Shown: positions 52,452 through 62,025 of the stretch, in pieces
Layout: every line of letters starts with the position of its first letter
Numbering within the stretch: the first letter of the stretch is position 1
NCBI GenBank assembly: GCA_964001305.1
Contig: CAXFAI010000007.1
Span: forward strand, 1-64,000
Source: CAJXMH01 sp964001305
GTDB taxonomy: Bacteria; Bacteroidota; Bacteroidia; Flavobacteriales_E; Vicingaceae
DNA: 64,000 nt
Direction of reading: 5' to 3'
Notes under the pieces: model-generated
Seen by the model: the letters and a program-made list of their open reading frames with translations, nothing else
Told to the model about the DNA's origin: nothing
The model's database searches: none
Made by a program: the position numbers and the translations under genes

Positions 52452-54494
52452 TTGAAACAACTTATTCCACTTATTTTCTTTTTTACTTCTTTTGTTGCAA
52501 ATGCTCAAAGTGACTATTGTAATTTAGGACAGAAAATATTAAAAACGGCTAAGGTTTATCATTATTCACCTCCGAATTATGATCACAACTTTGATAAATT
52601 AGTTGAAGCGTATTTTCTAGAGTCTGTTGATCCTTACAAGTTATTTTTTACATCAACCGATGAATCTGAAATAGCTGACTTATTTCATGGAAGTACAAGT
52701 GCATTAATAGATGGAAAATGTCAGCATTTAGTCAATATAGCTAGCTTATTTGAAGTTCGAATTAATGAGGTTAAAAAATATATAAACTCACTTTCACCTC
52801 AATTATCCAAATTTCAAAAAGAAGACTCTTTAAAATTCTCGATTAAGAAAGCATGCTCATCACAAGAAGAAATTTTTAAAAGATGGGATGCTTTTTTACA
52901 CCTTTCATTCGTTCAATTCTATATTTCTTCAGATAGCCTTTTACAGGTAAATGATAGTGACTTTAAACTTCATATAGAACAAAATTTCAATCGAGAAATC
53001 GAGAGAATTAATTGTTTATTAAACAGCTATACAGATAGCATTGGAAATAGCATGCCTTTCTTATCCGATATTTATCTGACTGCCTTGAGTAAGGCCCTAG
53101 ATCCTCATAGTGCATATTTTAAACCTGAAGCTGAGGCTGCCTTTAATAATTCCCTTTCTAAAACTTCCTATTCTTTTGGTTTACAGTTTGAACAGAATCA
53201 ATTTGGTGAAGCTGAAATTACATACCTCAGTCCTGGCAGTGCTGCAGCGAATAGCAAACAATTAGAGATTGGTGATATTATATATAGTATTAAAAGTTCT
53301 GATATCATTATAAATGGAAATTGCATCGAAGATGATGCGATGGTACAAATTCTTTTTTCTGACGACATAAAGGAAGCAACTTTTGAAATTCGCAAGAAAA
53401 ATGGGAAAGTCATTGAACTAAACCTTACTAAATCAGAAGTAAATGTTGATGAGAATATTATTCAATCATACCTGCTAGAAGGTGATGAGAAAATCGGTTA
53501 CATCTACCTTCCTTCTTTCTACACCAATTTTGATGAAACAAACTATCAATCAAAGGGCGCTGCAAGAGACATTGCCAAGAAATTGATTAAGATGGAAATG
53601 AAAGGTGCTAAGGCTTTAATACTAGATTTAAGGGGAAATGGAGGTGGCTCAATGGAGGAAGCCAGACGTTTAACAAGTATGTTTATTGACTATGGCGTAG
53701 TAAGTGCTACTCAAACTAACGATGAAGAAGAAGAGATTATGCAAGACCTTGATCGTGGGAAAATATTCAATAAGCCATTAATTATATTGGTAAACTCACG
53801 GTCTGCTTCGGCTTCAGAGCTTTTTGCTGGAGCAATGCAAAATTACAATCGAGCTATTATTGTTGGCGATACCACTTTAGGCAAAGGAAGTATGCAAATT
53901 GTACTGCCAGTAGAAGCTTATGCTTATGAGAAGTATGCACCAGATTTGTTTGAATTAGACGCAGAAGCATTTTTAAAGATTACGATAGGTATGTTCTATC
54001 TTCCGAATAGCGAAAGTCATCAACAAAAAGGTATAATTCCAGATATTTTATTGCCTCAGCTATATAAGAGTAATAATGAAAAATCTCTTAAAAATAGTTT
54101 AGAAGCAAAAAACCTAAACCAAAAAATAACGCCTCGTGCAGATGACCCGATCAATCTAGAAAAAGTAAAGAAAGGTGCGAATTTACGTTTAGACACAAGT
54201 TCCTATTGGGCTAATCTCGACACTTTCTCAAAGTTCCTTTCACGCACCCATTATAAAGGAAATTACCCTTTGAATATTTCTTCGTTTCAGCACTTTTATA
54301 ACTATACTGATAGTTTAAACCTAAAACTGGAGGAAATTAAAAATCATACTATTTTTAAGGTTTCACCATTACTTAATGGAGGTGGTGTAGAGTTTTCAGA
54401 AAAAAGAAAAAAAGAGTTAATTAAAAACATTTATTCAGATCAATATATCTTAGAAGCATTTCATATTGGTTTGAGTCTTATTCATTCAAAATAA
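52452..54494 (+). CDS. prc: Tail-specific carboxy-terminal protease (Prc/Tsp, S41)
   Basis: 680 residues from a TTG at 52452, which gives signal peptide MKQLIPLIFFFTSFVANA. The N-terminal domain includes SKALDPHSAYFKP, a PDZ domain covers about 236-320, and the S41 core has the serine in NSRSASASELFAG (about 452) and the lysine in TTLGKGSMQ (about 478). A DUF3340-like C-terminal tail follows. It degrades proteins with particular C-termini in the periplasm. Two secreted unknowns flank it. Confidence 0.9.
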   Translation: MKQLIPLIFFFTSFVANAQSDYCNLGQKILKTAKVYHYSPPNYDHNFDKLVEAYFLESVDPYKLFFTSTDESEIADLFHGSTSALIDGKCQHLVNIASLFEVRINEVKKYINSLSPQLSKFQKEDSLKFSIKKACSSQEEIFKRWDAFLHLSFVQFYISSDSLLQVNDSDFKLHIEQNFNREIERINCLLNSYTDSIGNSMPFLSDIYLTALSKALDPHSAYFKPEAEAAFNNSLSKTSYSFGLQFEQNQFGEAEITYLSPGSAAANSKQLEIGDIIYSIKSSDIIINGNCIEDDAMVQILFSDDIKEATFEIRKKNGKVIELNLTKSEVNVDENIIQSYLLEGDEKIGYIYLPSFYTNFDETNYQSKGAARDIAKKLIKMEMKGAKALILDLRGNGGGSMEEARRLTSMFIDYGVVSATQTNDEEEEIMQDLDRGKIFNKPLIILVNSRSASASELFAGAMQNYNRAIIVGDTTLGKGSMQIVLPVEAYAYEKYAPDLFELDAEAFLKITIGMFYLPNSESHQQKGIIPDILLPQLYKSNNEKSLKNSLEAKNLNQKITPRADDPINLEKVKKGANLRLDTSSYWANLDTFSKFLSRTHYKGNYPLNISSFQHFYNYTDSLNLKLEEIKNHTIFKVSPLLNGGGVEFSEKRKKELIKNIYSDQYILEAFHIGLSLIHSK

Positions 54495-54505
54495 CATTTT
54501 ATAAA

Positions 54506-55531
54506 ATGAAAAAATTTATCGCGAGTTTAATTATCTGTTGCACAAGCTTCATCATAGCTGCTCAAAATACAAATGAGGCCATAGAATACATGAATTCAAT
54601 TACAGAAAAAGTTTTCGAATTAGAAGATGAAACATGGCAATATTTGAAGGCAGTAACTAAGGGCAAAAAAGCGTCAAAAGTTGAAGACAAGCGATCGGAG
54701 CTTGTTCAAGGTATCAAAACCGCTAAATTGTATGTGGGTAGACGAAAAGACTTTGAAGGAAACGATGAGTTTAGGCAGGCCATGTTAAACTACCTAGATA
54801 TGCAGTATACTGTATTGAAAGAAGATTACGACAAAATATTAGATATGGAAAAAATTGCTGAAGATTCTTACGATGCCATGGAGGCCTATCTAACAGCACA
54901 AGAAAAGGCTAGTGAAAAATTAGATAGCTCTTTTCAATACATGAGTAATGCTCAAAAGAATTTTGCAAAAACTTATGGTATTGAATTAACTGACAACTTA
55001 ACTAAAAAAGGAGAACGAATTCAAAAAGCTTCTGCTGCCATTTCATATTACAATGATGTTTATTTGATCTTTTTTAAAAGTTATAAGCAAGAAGCTTATG
55101 TACTTAATGCCATGAACCAAGAAGATCTTTCTGCCATTGTTCAACATAACAATACACTAAAGCAGTTCACAAAAGAAGGACTCGAAGAATTAAGGAAACT
55201 ACCTAGTTATAAAGGCGATGCAAGCCTTAAGGCAGAGGCAATGAATGTGCTGAAATTTTATCAAAAAGAAGCAGAAGAGGCTTTTACTTCTGTGGTTAAC
55301 CTCTTTATGATTAAAGACGAGTTTGAAGAAATTCAACAAAATCTTGAATCAAAAAGTAAAAAACAAAGAACACAAAAAGATATTGACCAATACAATACCA
55401 AATTGAATGAATACAATCAAGCAAGCGAAGCGTATAACAAAGAATTGCAAGAAGCAAATAAAGAACGAATAAAGGTATTAACTGATTGGCAAAATAAGGT
55501 AGCTCACTTTATGAATAATCATGGAAGCTAG
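54506..55531 (+). CDS. Secreted helical protein (LIC11966-like), function unknown
   Basis: 341 residues with a signal peptide (MKKFIASLIICCTSFIIAAQ). The rest is almost entirely alpha-helical and charged: coiled-coil-like helices near 20-130, 150-215 and 230-330. It resembles the LIC11966-type surface protein family, a weak recognition. It starts 11 nt after the protease stop, so the two share a transcript. Confidence 0.6.
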   Translation: MKKFIASLIICCTSFIIAAQNTNEAIEYMNSITEKVFELEDETWQYLKAVTKGKKASKVEDKRSELVQGIKTAKLYVGRRKDFEGNDEFRQAMLNYLDMQYTVLKEDYDKILDMEKIAEDSYDAMEAYLTAQEKASEKLDSSFQYMSNAQKNFAKTYGIELTDNLTKKGERIQKASAAISYYNDVYLIFFKSYKQEAYVLNAMNQEDLSAIVQHNNTLKQFTKEGLEELRKLPSYKGDASLKAEAMNVLKFYQKEAEEAFTSVVNLFMIKDEFEEIQQNLESKSKKQRTQKDIDQYNTKLNEYNQASEAYNKELQEANKERIKVLTDWQNKVAHFMNNHGS

Positions 55532-55706
55532 AAATTAGATTTTGCAACTGAGATTCTTTGTTAAGCGGTCAAGTCGATTTAGCCTCCATTAAATAAAGTT
55601 TCTTTTATAGTGGGAAATTGTAAGTAATCAAAATGTGTTAATGCCCATTTATTAATCGTAACTATGCACTTTATTACATCCCCCCAGATTATTTACAAAA
55701 TATCTT

Positions 55707-56933
55707 ATGAATTTTAAACAAATGGGTCTAATTGACCCCATTCTTCGTGCATTAGACACGCAAGGATACAAAACCCCTACGCCTATTCAAGAACAGGCTA
55801 TTCCTATTTTACTAAAGAAAAAAGACTTATTGGGCTGTGCCCAAACCGGAACTGGTAAAACAGCAGCATTCACTTTACCAATCATTCAGCATTTATGTGC
55901 TGAGATTGATCATAATCAAAAGCGACAGATTAAGGCGCTAATTATTACACCAACTCGAGAGCTTGCTTTACAAATAGATGAAAATATAAAAGCTTACGCG
56001 CAACACACCAAATTAAAACATACCGTAATTTTTGGAGGAGTAAAACAAGGTGCACAAACCAGAAGGTTAAGCCAAGGCATCGACATTTTAGTGGCCACTC
56101 CTGGCCGTTTGTTGGATTTAATCGGCCAAGGATTTATCTCTTTAAAGTTCATCCGATATTTTGTTCTTGATGAAGCTGACCAAATGTTGGATATGGGTTT
56201 TATTCACGACATTAAAAAAGTCATTGAAAAACTCCCACAAAAGCGTCAGTCTTTATTCTTTTCAGCTACTATGGCACCAGCTATTGTAGACCTTTCGAAA
56301 CAAATTTTAGGAAAGCCTGAAAGAGTGACCATAAAACCGCAGCAAACTACTGCCGAAAAAGTTGATCAGTCTTTGTATATGGTTGCAAAAGCTGATAAAC
56401 CTAAATTATTAACGCATTTAATAAAGGATAAAGAAGCTCACTCTACGCTTGTTTTTTCTAGAACAAAACACGGAGCAAACAAAATTGTAAAAAAGCTAGA
56501 CCAAGCAAGTATAAAAGCAGAAGCCATTCATGGAAATAAATCTCAAAATGCTCGATTTAAAGCCTTAGAAGGTTTTAAAAATGGAAACTTAAAAGTATTA
56601 GTAGCAACAGATATTGCAGCTCGTGGGATTGATGTAGAAGAACTGGAGTTGGTCATCAATTATGATTTACCTAACGTACCTGAGACTTATGTTCACCGAA
56701 TAGGAAGAACTGGAAGAGCTAATGCAAGTGGAGAAGCCATTTCTTTTTGTGATGTAGAAGAAAGACCTTATTTAAAAGATATTGAGAAACTAATTAAAAC
56801 CAATATTCAACGCGAAGAAAATCATCCTTTTGTTGATCACCGGCCTGATTTGAAAGTTGAAAAAAAGAACTCTCCGAAACCAAAACCGAAATTTAAAAGG
56901 AAAAAGAATTTTCGAAGAACTAACAATACCTGA
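55707..56933 (+). CDS. rhlE: DEAD-box RNA helicase, RhlE type
   Basis: 408 residues. AQTGTGKTAAF (motif I), TPTRELALQI (Ia), DEAD in FVLDEADQMLDMGF (II), FSATMAP (III) and VHRIGRTGRA (VI). The C-terminus is a basic, proline/lysine-rich tail. It is distinct from the helicase at 22429. A 175-nt gap precedes it with no strong -7 box seen, so a long 5' leader is possible. Confidence 0.93.
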   Translation: MNFKQMGLIDPILRALDTQGYKTPTPIQEQAIPILLKKKDLLGCAQTGTGKTAAFTLPIIQHLCAEIDHNQKRQIKALIITPTRELALQIDENIKAYAQHTKLKHTVIFGGVKQGAQTRRLSQGIDILVATPGRLLDLIGQGFISLKFIRYFVLDEADQMLDMGFIHDIKKVIEKLPQKRQSLFFSATMAPAIVDLSKQILGKPERVTIKPQQTTAEKVDQSLYMVAKADKPKLLTHLIKDKEAHSTLVFSRTKHGANKIVKKLDQASIKAEAIHGNKSQNARFKALEGFKNGNLKVLVATDIAARGIDVEELELVINYDLPNVPETYVHRIGRTGRANASGEAISFCDVEERPYLKDIEKLIKTNIQREENHPFVDHRPDLKVEKKNSPKPKPKFKRKKNFRRTNNT

Positions 56934-56984
56934 TAGAAGTCATATTTATTCTATTTGCACAAGGTCAACTTTGCAAATAAAAAA

Positions 56985-58262
56985 ATGAAAGTTGTAAGTG
57001 TTGCTGAGGCAATTGATGTACTAAAAAGTGGTGATCGATTATTTATACAAGGTGCCGCTATGACCCCAAGTCGTTTGATTGAAGAAATGTGCAATCAAAC
57101 TAGTAGACTAGAAAATATAGAAGTCATTCACCTTCACACGGAAGGGCAAGCATTGTATTCAGAAGAACCTTACAATAATACTTTTAAGATAAACTCTTGC
57201 TTTGTTGGAGGTAATGTTAGGCATTCCATAAACAGCGGGAATGGGGATTATCTTCCTATTTTTTTAAGTGAAGTTCATTTGCTTTTTGATCGGGAAATAC
57301 TGCCTATTGATGTCGCTTTTATTCAAGTTTCCCCACCGGACAAACACGGTTATTGCTCTTTAGGCACTTCAATTGATGTAACACTTTCAGCTTTAAAATC
57401 AGCAAAAAAAGTACTTGCACAAATTAATCCCAAAGTACCTCGTAGCCATGGAGATGGTATTATTCATCAATCTCAAATAGACGCTGCTATTGAAGTTGAT
57501 GAACCTTTGTATCAATCAAAAATTGTGGAACCTTCAGATAAAGAAATAGAAATTGGTAAACATGTAGCATCCTTGGTAGAAGATGGCGCTTGTTTACAAA
57601 TGGGAATTGGAGGTATACCCAATGTGGTTTTGAAACAACTTACCAACCACAAAAACCTAGGAGTGCACACTGAAATGTTTTCTGATGGAATAATTCCCCT
57701 AGTTGAAAACGGGACGATTAACGGCAGTAAAAAATATTTAAAAACTGGCAAAATAGTGAGCTGCTTTGCCATGGGTTCTCAAAAGCTTTATGACTTTATT
57801 GATGATAACCCTTCCATTCATATGAAAGAAGCAGCCTACACTAACCGAACAGGTTTAATTGCCATGAATAAAAAAGTTACGGCCATCAATTCAGCTATAG
57901 AAATTGACCTTACCGGTCAAGTTTGTGCCGACACCATTGGAAAGTATCAGTACTCTGGTGTTGGTGGACAAATGGATTTTATTCGTGGAGCATCTCTATC
58001 TGAAAAAGGTAAAGCTATTATTGCCATACCTTCCACAACAAAAAAAGGAGACTCTAAAATTGTTCCTTTTCTGAAAGAAGGTGCAGGAGTTACAACTACC
58101 AGAGCGCATGTCCACTTTATTGCAACAGAATATGGTGTGGTTGATTTGTTTGGTAAGAATCTAAGACAACGTGCTGCAGCATTAATTTCCATTTCACATC
58201 CTAACCATCGCGAAGATTTAAGTAAAGCTGCTTTTGAACGCTTTGGGAAATCTATTTATTAG
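56985..58262 (+). CDS. Acetyl-CoA hydrolase/transferase (CoA-transferase family I-like)
   Basis: 425 residues. Conserved GIGGIPNVVLKQL, the catalytic glutamate in HTEMFSDG, GVGGQMDFIRGA and C-terminal HREDLSKAAFERF motifs are all present. Moves CoA between acetate and other organic acids, such as 4-hydroxybutyrate or succinate. The start ATG 56985 is chosen over the TTG at 56955 because it fits the family and an A-rich leader. A universal stress protein follows 33 nt later. Confidence 0.9.
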   Translation: MKVVSVAEAIDVLKSGDRLFIQGAAMTPSRLIEEMCNQTSRLENIEVIHLHTEGQALYSEEPYNNTFKINSCFVGGNVRHSINSGNGDYLPIFLSEVHLLFDREILPIDVAFIQVSPPDKHGYCSLGTSIDVTLSALKSAKKVLAQINPKVPRSHGDGIIHQSQIDAAIEVDEPLYQSKIVEPSDKEIEIGKHVASLVEDGACLQMGIGGIPNVVLKQLTNHKNLGVHTEMFSDGIIPLVENGTINGSKKYLKTGKIVSCFAMGSQKLYDFIDDNPSIHMKEAAYTNRTGLIAMNKKVTAINSAIEIDLTGQVCADTIGKYQYSGVGGQMDFIRGASLSEKGKAIIAIPSTTKKGDSKIVPFLKEGAGVTTTRAHVHFIATEYGVVDLFGKNLRQRAAALISISHPNHREDLSKAAFERFGKSIY

Positions 58263-58295
58263 AATTCAACTACCTTTGAGCAAAGTCTTTAAAAA

Positions 58296-58733
58296 ATGAA
58301 AAATATACTTGTTGCCCTTGAACTGGAAGATGCTGATTTTAGCAAAAAATTAATCTCTAAAGCCATTGAAATTGCCAAAGCTTTTGATTCAAAATGTTGG
58401 TTAATTCATATTGCAGCCCCCGAACCAGATTTTGTTGGGTATGAGGTAGGTCCTCAGTACATTAGAGATATTTTGGCAGAAGATTTAAGAGAGGAACATA
58501 AGCAAATTCAAGCCCTTGCTGAACTTGTTAAAACAGAAACTATTGATGCAGAAGGCCTAATGATTCAAGGCCCTACCGAAGAAATGATTCTTCAAGAAAT
58601 AGATAAATTAAATGTTGACTTACTTGTGTTGGGCAATAAAAAGCACGGAATGCTTTACAATACTTTTGTAGGAAGTATTACCAATGATTTAATTCAAGAT
58701 GTGGAAATTCCAGTCTTATTAATTCCACAGTAA
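58296..58733 (+). CDS. Universal stress protein (UspA family)
   Basis: 145 residues of UspA fold. It starts MKNILVALELEDADFSKKL. The nucleotide motif G-2x-G-9x-GS is represented by GNKKHGMLYNTFVGS, with lysine replacing the middle glycine. Other stress-protein features are VDLLVLGNKKHG and the VPVLLIP-like end VEIPVLLIPQ. The role is general stress or nucleotide binding; ATP binding may be weaker. It is downstream of the CoA transferase. Confidence 0.88.
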   Translation: MKNILVALELEDADFSKKLISKAIEIAKAFDSKCWLIHIAAPEPDFVGYEVGPQYIRDILAEDLREEHKQIQALAELVKTETIDAEGLMIQGPTEEMILQEIDKLNVDLLVLGNKKHGMLYNTFVGSITNDLIQDVEIPVLLIPQ

Positions 58734-58796
58734 ATTTTAACACTTTTTAATTTAAACCTTTACTTCTGCATGCGGTCATAGTGTTTTGCAAAAACT

Positions 58797-61217
58797 ATGA
58801 GAAACATACTGTATCCTTTATTTTTAACTTCTTCGTTACTTTTTTTCCAACTATGTTTTGGTCAAAATAGGCCATCAGGAGAATTGCCTTCAATAAATGG
58901 GGTAGTCATTGACCCTGATGGTGAATTGGTTCCCTTTGCCAATGTAGCATTATATCAAAGTCAAGACTCAACACTCATCAGTGGTGAAGCCACCGATATT
59001 GAAGGAAAGTTCTCTATAAAAACTAAACCAGGTAAATATTATTTGGTGGTTTCTTTTCTTTCGCTTAAACCTAAAACCATTGGAAACATTGATTTAGGGA
59101 GAGAAACCAAAACCTTAGGAAAAATTCAATTAGAAGCAAACAGTCAATTGCTAGATGAGGTTGAAATAACTGCTGAGCGTTCTCAAATGGAGTTAAAACT
59201 AGATAAGCGCATTTTTAATATTGAAAAAGACTTGAGTAATGCAGGTGCAAATGCCGCCGAGATATTAAATAATTTACCCTCCGTAGAAGTAGATGTGGAA
59301 GGGAATGTAAGTCTTCGTGGTAGTGAAAATGTTAGAGTTCTTATTGATGGTAAACCATCAACCATTACAGCTGGAAGTGTTGGCGAAGCTTTACGTCAGT
59401 TTCAGGGAAACATGATAGAAAGTGTTGAAATCATTACGAATCCATCTTCTAGGTATGATGCTGAAGGTGAAGTAGGAATCATTAACATCAAACTCAAAAA
59501 AGAAAAGCAAAAAGGATTAAATGGCTCTGTTGAAGCGGTAGCGGGTTATCCTGATAATTACCGAGCCTCGTTTAACTTAAACTACAGGACAAAAAACTTT
59601 AATTTATTCACCTCTATGGGTGGTGCTTACCGAAATTCACCTGGAGGAGGTTTCACCAATCAAACTTTCAATAGTCCTGATACTTCTTACATCTATAAGA
59701 GCACCAATGATAGAACTAGAGGCGGTTTTTCCAATAATTTTAGATTGGGTTCAGATATCTTTTTGAATGACAAAAACACCATAACAGTCGCAGGCTTCTA
59801 TCGTTTTTCAGATGAAGAAAATATAGCCGAAATTGCTTATGAAGATTTTTTCTCAAACGGGGAATTGTATAGACGAGTAGATCGTGAAGATATTGAAAGT
59901 GAAGATGGAGAAAATTTAGAATCTTCTATAAACTATACCAAGACTTTTGAAAAAGAAGACCAAAAATTTACCATTGATCTGCAATGGAGTGAGCGAGATG
60001 ATTTGGAAGAATCAGACATTTCAGAAATCGATAACTTAACGGGAGATTTATTGCTTCAAGAAAGTAGTAATCTAGAGTTTAATCGTACTTATTTAATGCA
60101 ATCCGATTATTTACATCCGATTGGAAAAGATGGTCAATTTGAAACAGGTTTTCGAAGTACACTTCGAACAGTAGAAAATGATTTTCAAGTGAAAGAATCA
60201 TATAATGGCGGTGCTTTTAGCATTCTTGAAGACTTTAATAATAATTTTATTTATGATGAAAATATTTATGCAGGCTATTTAATGTACGGCAATAAAAATG
60301 GTGCTTTTTCCTATCAATTGGGTGTACGAGCTGAATACTCTGATATTAGTACCGAACTTAAAAAAACAAATGAGTCTAACAATTGGCAATACTTGAACTT
60401 TTTCCCATCGGCTCACCTTACTTACAAGCTAAAAAACAAAGATGATTTTCAACTGAGTTATAGCCGAAGAATAAACCGTCCCGGCTTTAGAGAGCTTCTC
60501 CCCTTTTCAAATTTTACAGATGCTAGAAATTTCTGGGCAGGAAATCCTGAATTGCAACCTGAATACACCAATTCTTATGAAATTGGTTATTTAAATTATT
60601 TCAAAAAAGGCTCATTGTTTTCAAGTGTTTACTATAGACATAGAACAGGTGTAATTGATCGAATCATAACCACTGATGCAGCAGGAATAACTTATCGAAT
60701 TCCGGTGAATTTAGCCACTGAACACAATGTTGGTTTTGAGCTAAATAGCAGTTATGACTTAAATAAAAAGAATAAAGTCAGTGCAAATTTTAACTTTTTT
60801 CATTCCGAAAGAAGTGGCTCTTATGAAGGCCAAGTACTAGAGAACTCTACGTTTGCTTGGAATTCAAGAATCGTTTATCGCTCGGAGATACTTCCTAAAA
60901 TTGATGTTCAAGCTAGTCTGAATTATCGAGCTCCTGTAAATACGACTCAAGGTAAAATGAAATCAGTGAGCTCAATTGACCTTTCACTTTCAAAAGACGT
61001 TTTGAAAGGAAAAGGAACTTTGGTAGCAAGCGTTAGAGATTTGCTAAATACCAGAAAAAGAAGAAGTATCACAGATACTGAATACCTTTATACCGAATCT
61101 GAATTTCAATGGAGAGCTCGACAATTTTTATTGAGTTTTACTTATCGAATCAATAAAAAGAAAAGTAGAGGTCCTTCCCGACAAGGAGGAGAGTCCAATG
61201 ATTCAGACGACTTTTAA
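58797..61217 (+). CDS. TonB-dependent receptor with CarboxypepD_reg-like N-domain and OMP_b-brl_3 barrel
   Basis: 806 residues with a signal peptide (cut near CFGQ). The CarboxypepD_reg-like domain (about 30-115, INGVVIDPDGELVPFANV), plug domain (about 120-230, NAAEILNNLPSVEVDVEGNVSLRGSENVRVLIDG) and a long barrel (about 235-795) are visible. Takes up a large substrate across the outer membrane, powered by TonB. No partner SusD gene is adjacent, so the ligand is unknown. Confidence 0.9.
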   Translation: MRNILYPLFLTSSLLFFQLCFGQNRPSGELPSINGVVIDPDGELVPFANVALYQSQDSTLISGEATDIEGKFSIKTKPGKYYLVVSFLSLKPKTIGNIDLGRETKTLGKIQLEANSQLLDEVEITAERSQMELKLDKRIFNIEKDLSNAGANAAEILNNLPSVEVDVEGNVSLRGSENVRVLIDGKPSTITAGSVGEALRQFQGNMIESVEIITNPSSRYDAEGEVGIINIKLKKEKQKGLNGSVEAVAGYPDNYRASFNLNYRTKNFNLFTSMGGAYRNSPGGGFTNQTFNSPDTSYIYKSTNDRTRGGFSNNFRLGSDIFLNDKNTITVAGFYRFSDEENIAEIAYEDFFSNGELYRRVDREDIESEDGENLESSINYTKTFEKEDQKFTIDLQWSERDDLEESDISEIDNLTGDLLLQESSNLEFNRTYLMQSDYLHPIGKDGQFETGFRSTLRTVENDFQVKESYNGGAFSILEDFNNNFIYDENIYAGYLMYGNKNGAFSYQLGVRAEYSDISTELKKTNESNNWQYLNFFPSAHLTYKLKNKDDFQLSYSRRINRPGFRELLPFSNFTDARNFWAGNPELQPEYTNSYEIGYLNYFKKGSLFSSVYYRHRTGVIDRIITTDAAGITYRIPVNLATEHNVGFELNSSYDLNKKNKVSANFNFFHSERSGSYEGQVLENSTFAWNSRIVYRSEILPKIDVQASLNYRAPVNTTQGKMKSVSSIDLSLSKDVLKGKGTLVASVRDLLNTRKRRSITDTEYLYTESEFQWRARQFLLSFTYRINKKKSRGPSRQGGESNDSDDF

Positions 61218-61226
61218 AGATTAGGC

Positions 61227-61955
61227 ATGATTCAAAGAATTCTCATTATCGCATTACTTATTCATACAGCTTGTGGAACAGGCTCTCATAGTTCAAAGTC
61301 TTCAGAAATAGAAAAGGAAAAACCCACTAAAATTAAGTACCTAGCTTTAGGTGATTCATATACCATTGGCGAGTCAGTTGCCCGAGAATACTCCTTTCCT
61401 TATCAATTAAGTCATGTACTTCAATCAGCGAATTATGCTTTAGAACAACCAACCATTATAGCCAAAACTGGGTGGAGAACTGATCAATTGATAGCTGCAA
61501 CAAAGGAAAAGGAATTGCCAAAAGAATTTCAATTAGTTTCTATCTTAATTGGTGTAAATAATCAGTATCAGTCAAAGCCAATAAAAATTTATAAGCAAGA
61601 GCTAACCCAAATTATTGAATTGGCTGAAAGCTTATGTATTCATGGTAAAAAGGGCCTTTTTATGATGAGTATTCCGGACTATGGTGTAACTCCATTTGCA
61701 AAGAATAAAAATCCAAGAAAGATTTCAATCGAAATCAAACAATACAATGAATTGGCTAGAGAAATAGCCAAAGAACATGGAATTCCATTCTATGATATTA
61801 CTCCTATTTCTCAAAAAGCCAGAACCGATCTTAGCCTAATTGCTGAGGATAATCTTCATCCATCAGCAAAGATGTATAAACTTTGGGTGAGCGAAATAAG
61901 AGAAAAAGTAATACAAGATATTCTATTACCTAACGGCTATAAACATTCTAAGTAA
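61227..61955 (+). CDS. SGNH/GDSL-type lipoprotein hydrolase
   Basis: 242 residues with a lipobox (LIHTAC). The GDSY motif (LALGDSYTIGES) has the nucleophilic serine, GVNNQ is block III, and DNLHPS carries the catalytic Asp-His pair. Acts on esters of lipids or carbohydrates at the membrane. It starts 9 nt after the TonB receptor stop, so it may support that transporter. Confidence 0.9.
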   Translation: MIQRILIIALLIHTACGTGSHSSKSSEIEKEKPTKIKYLALGDSYTIGESVAREYSFPYQLSHVLQSANYALEQPTIIAKTGWRTDQLIAATKEKELPKEFQLVSILIGVNNQYQSKPIKIYKQELTQIIELAESLCIHGKKGLFMMSIPDYGVTPFAKNKNPRKISIEIKQYNELAREIAKEHGIPFYDITPISQKARTDLSLIAEDNLHPSAKMYKLWVSEIREKVIQDILLPNGYKHSK

Positions 61956-61986
61956 TTACTATTCAACCACATTGAATCAAAGCCAC

Positions 61987-62017
61987 TTGCTTTAATGATT
62001 TAAAATGCTTAGTTTCG
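61987..62017 (+). promoter_or_regulatory. Promoter TTG-N20-TAGTTTCG for mtaB
   Basis: TTG at 61987-61989 and TAGTTTCG (one mismatch from TAnnTTTG) at 62010-62017 are 20 nt apart, the typical spacing. The ATG at 62026 is 8 nt downstream, so an earlier ATG at 62005 would lie upstream of the transcript start. Confidence 0.45.
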
Positions 62018-62025
62018 CGAATCTT

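Noticed and set aside
55532..55706. Possible riboswitch or cold-shock leader before RhlE
   Set aside because: The gap is long for this genome, but I saw no strong stem-loop set, no known aptamer pattern and no promoter box.
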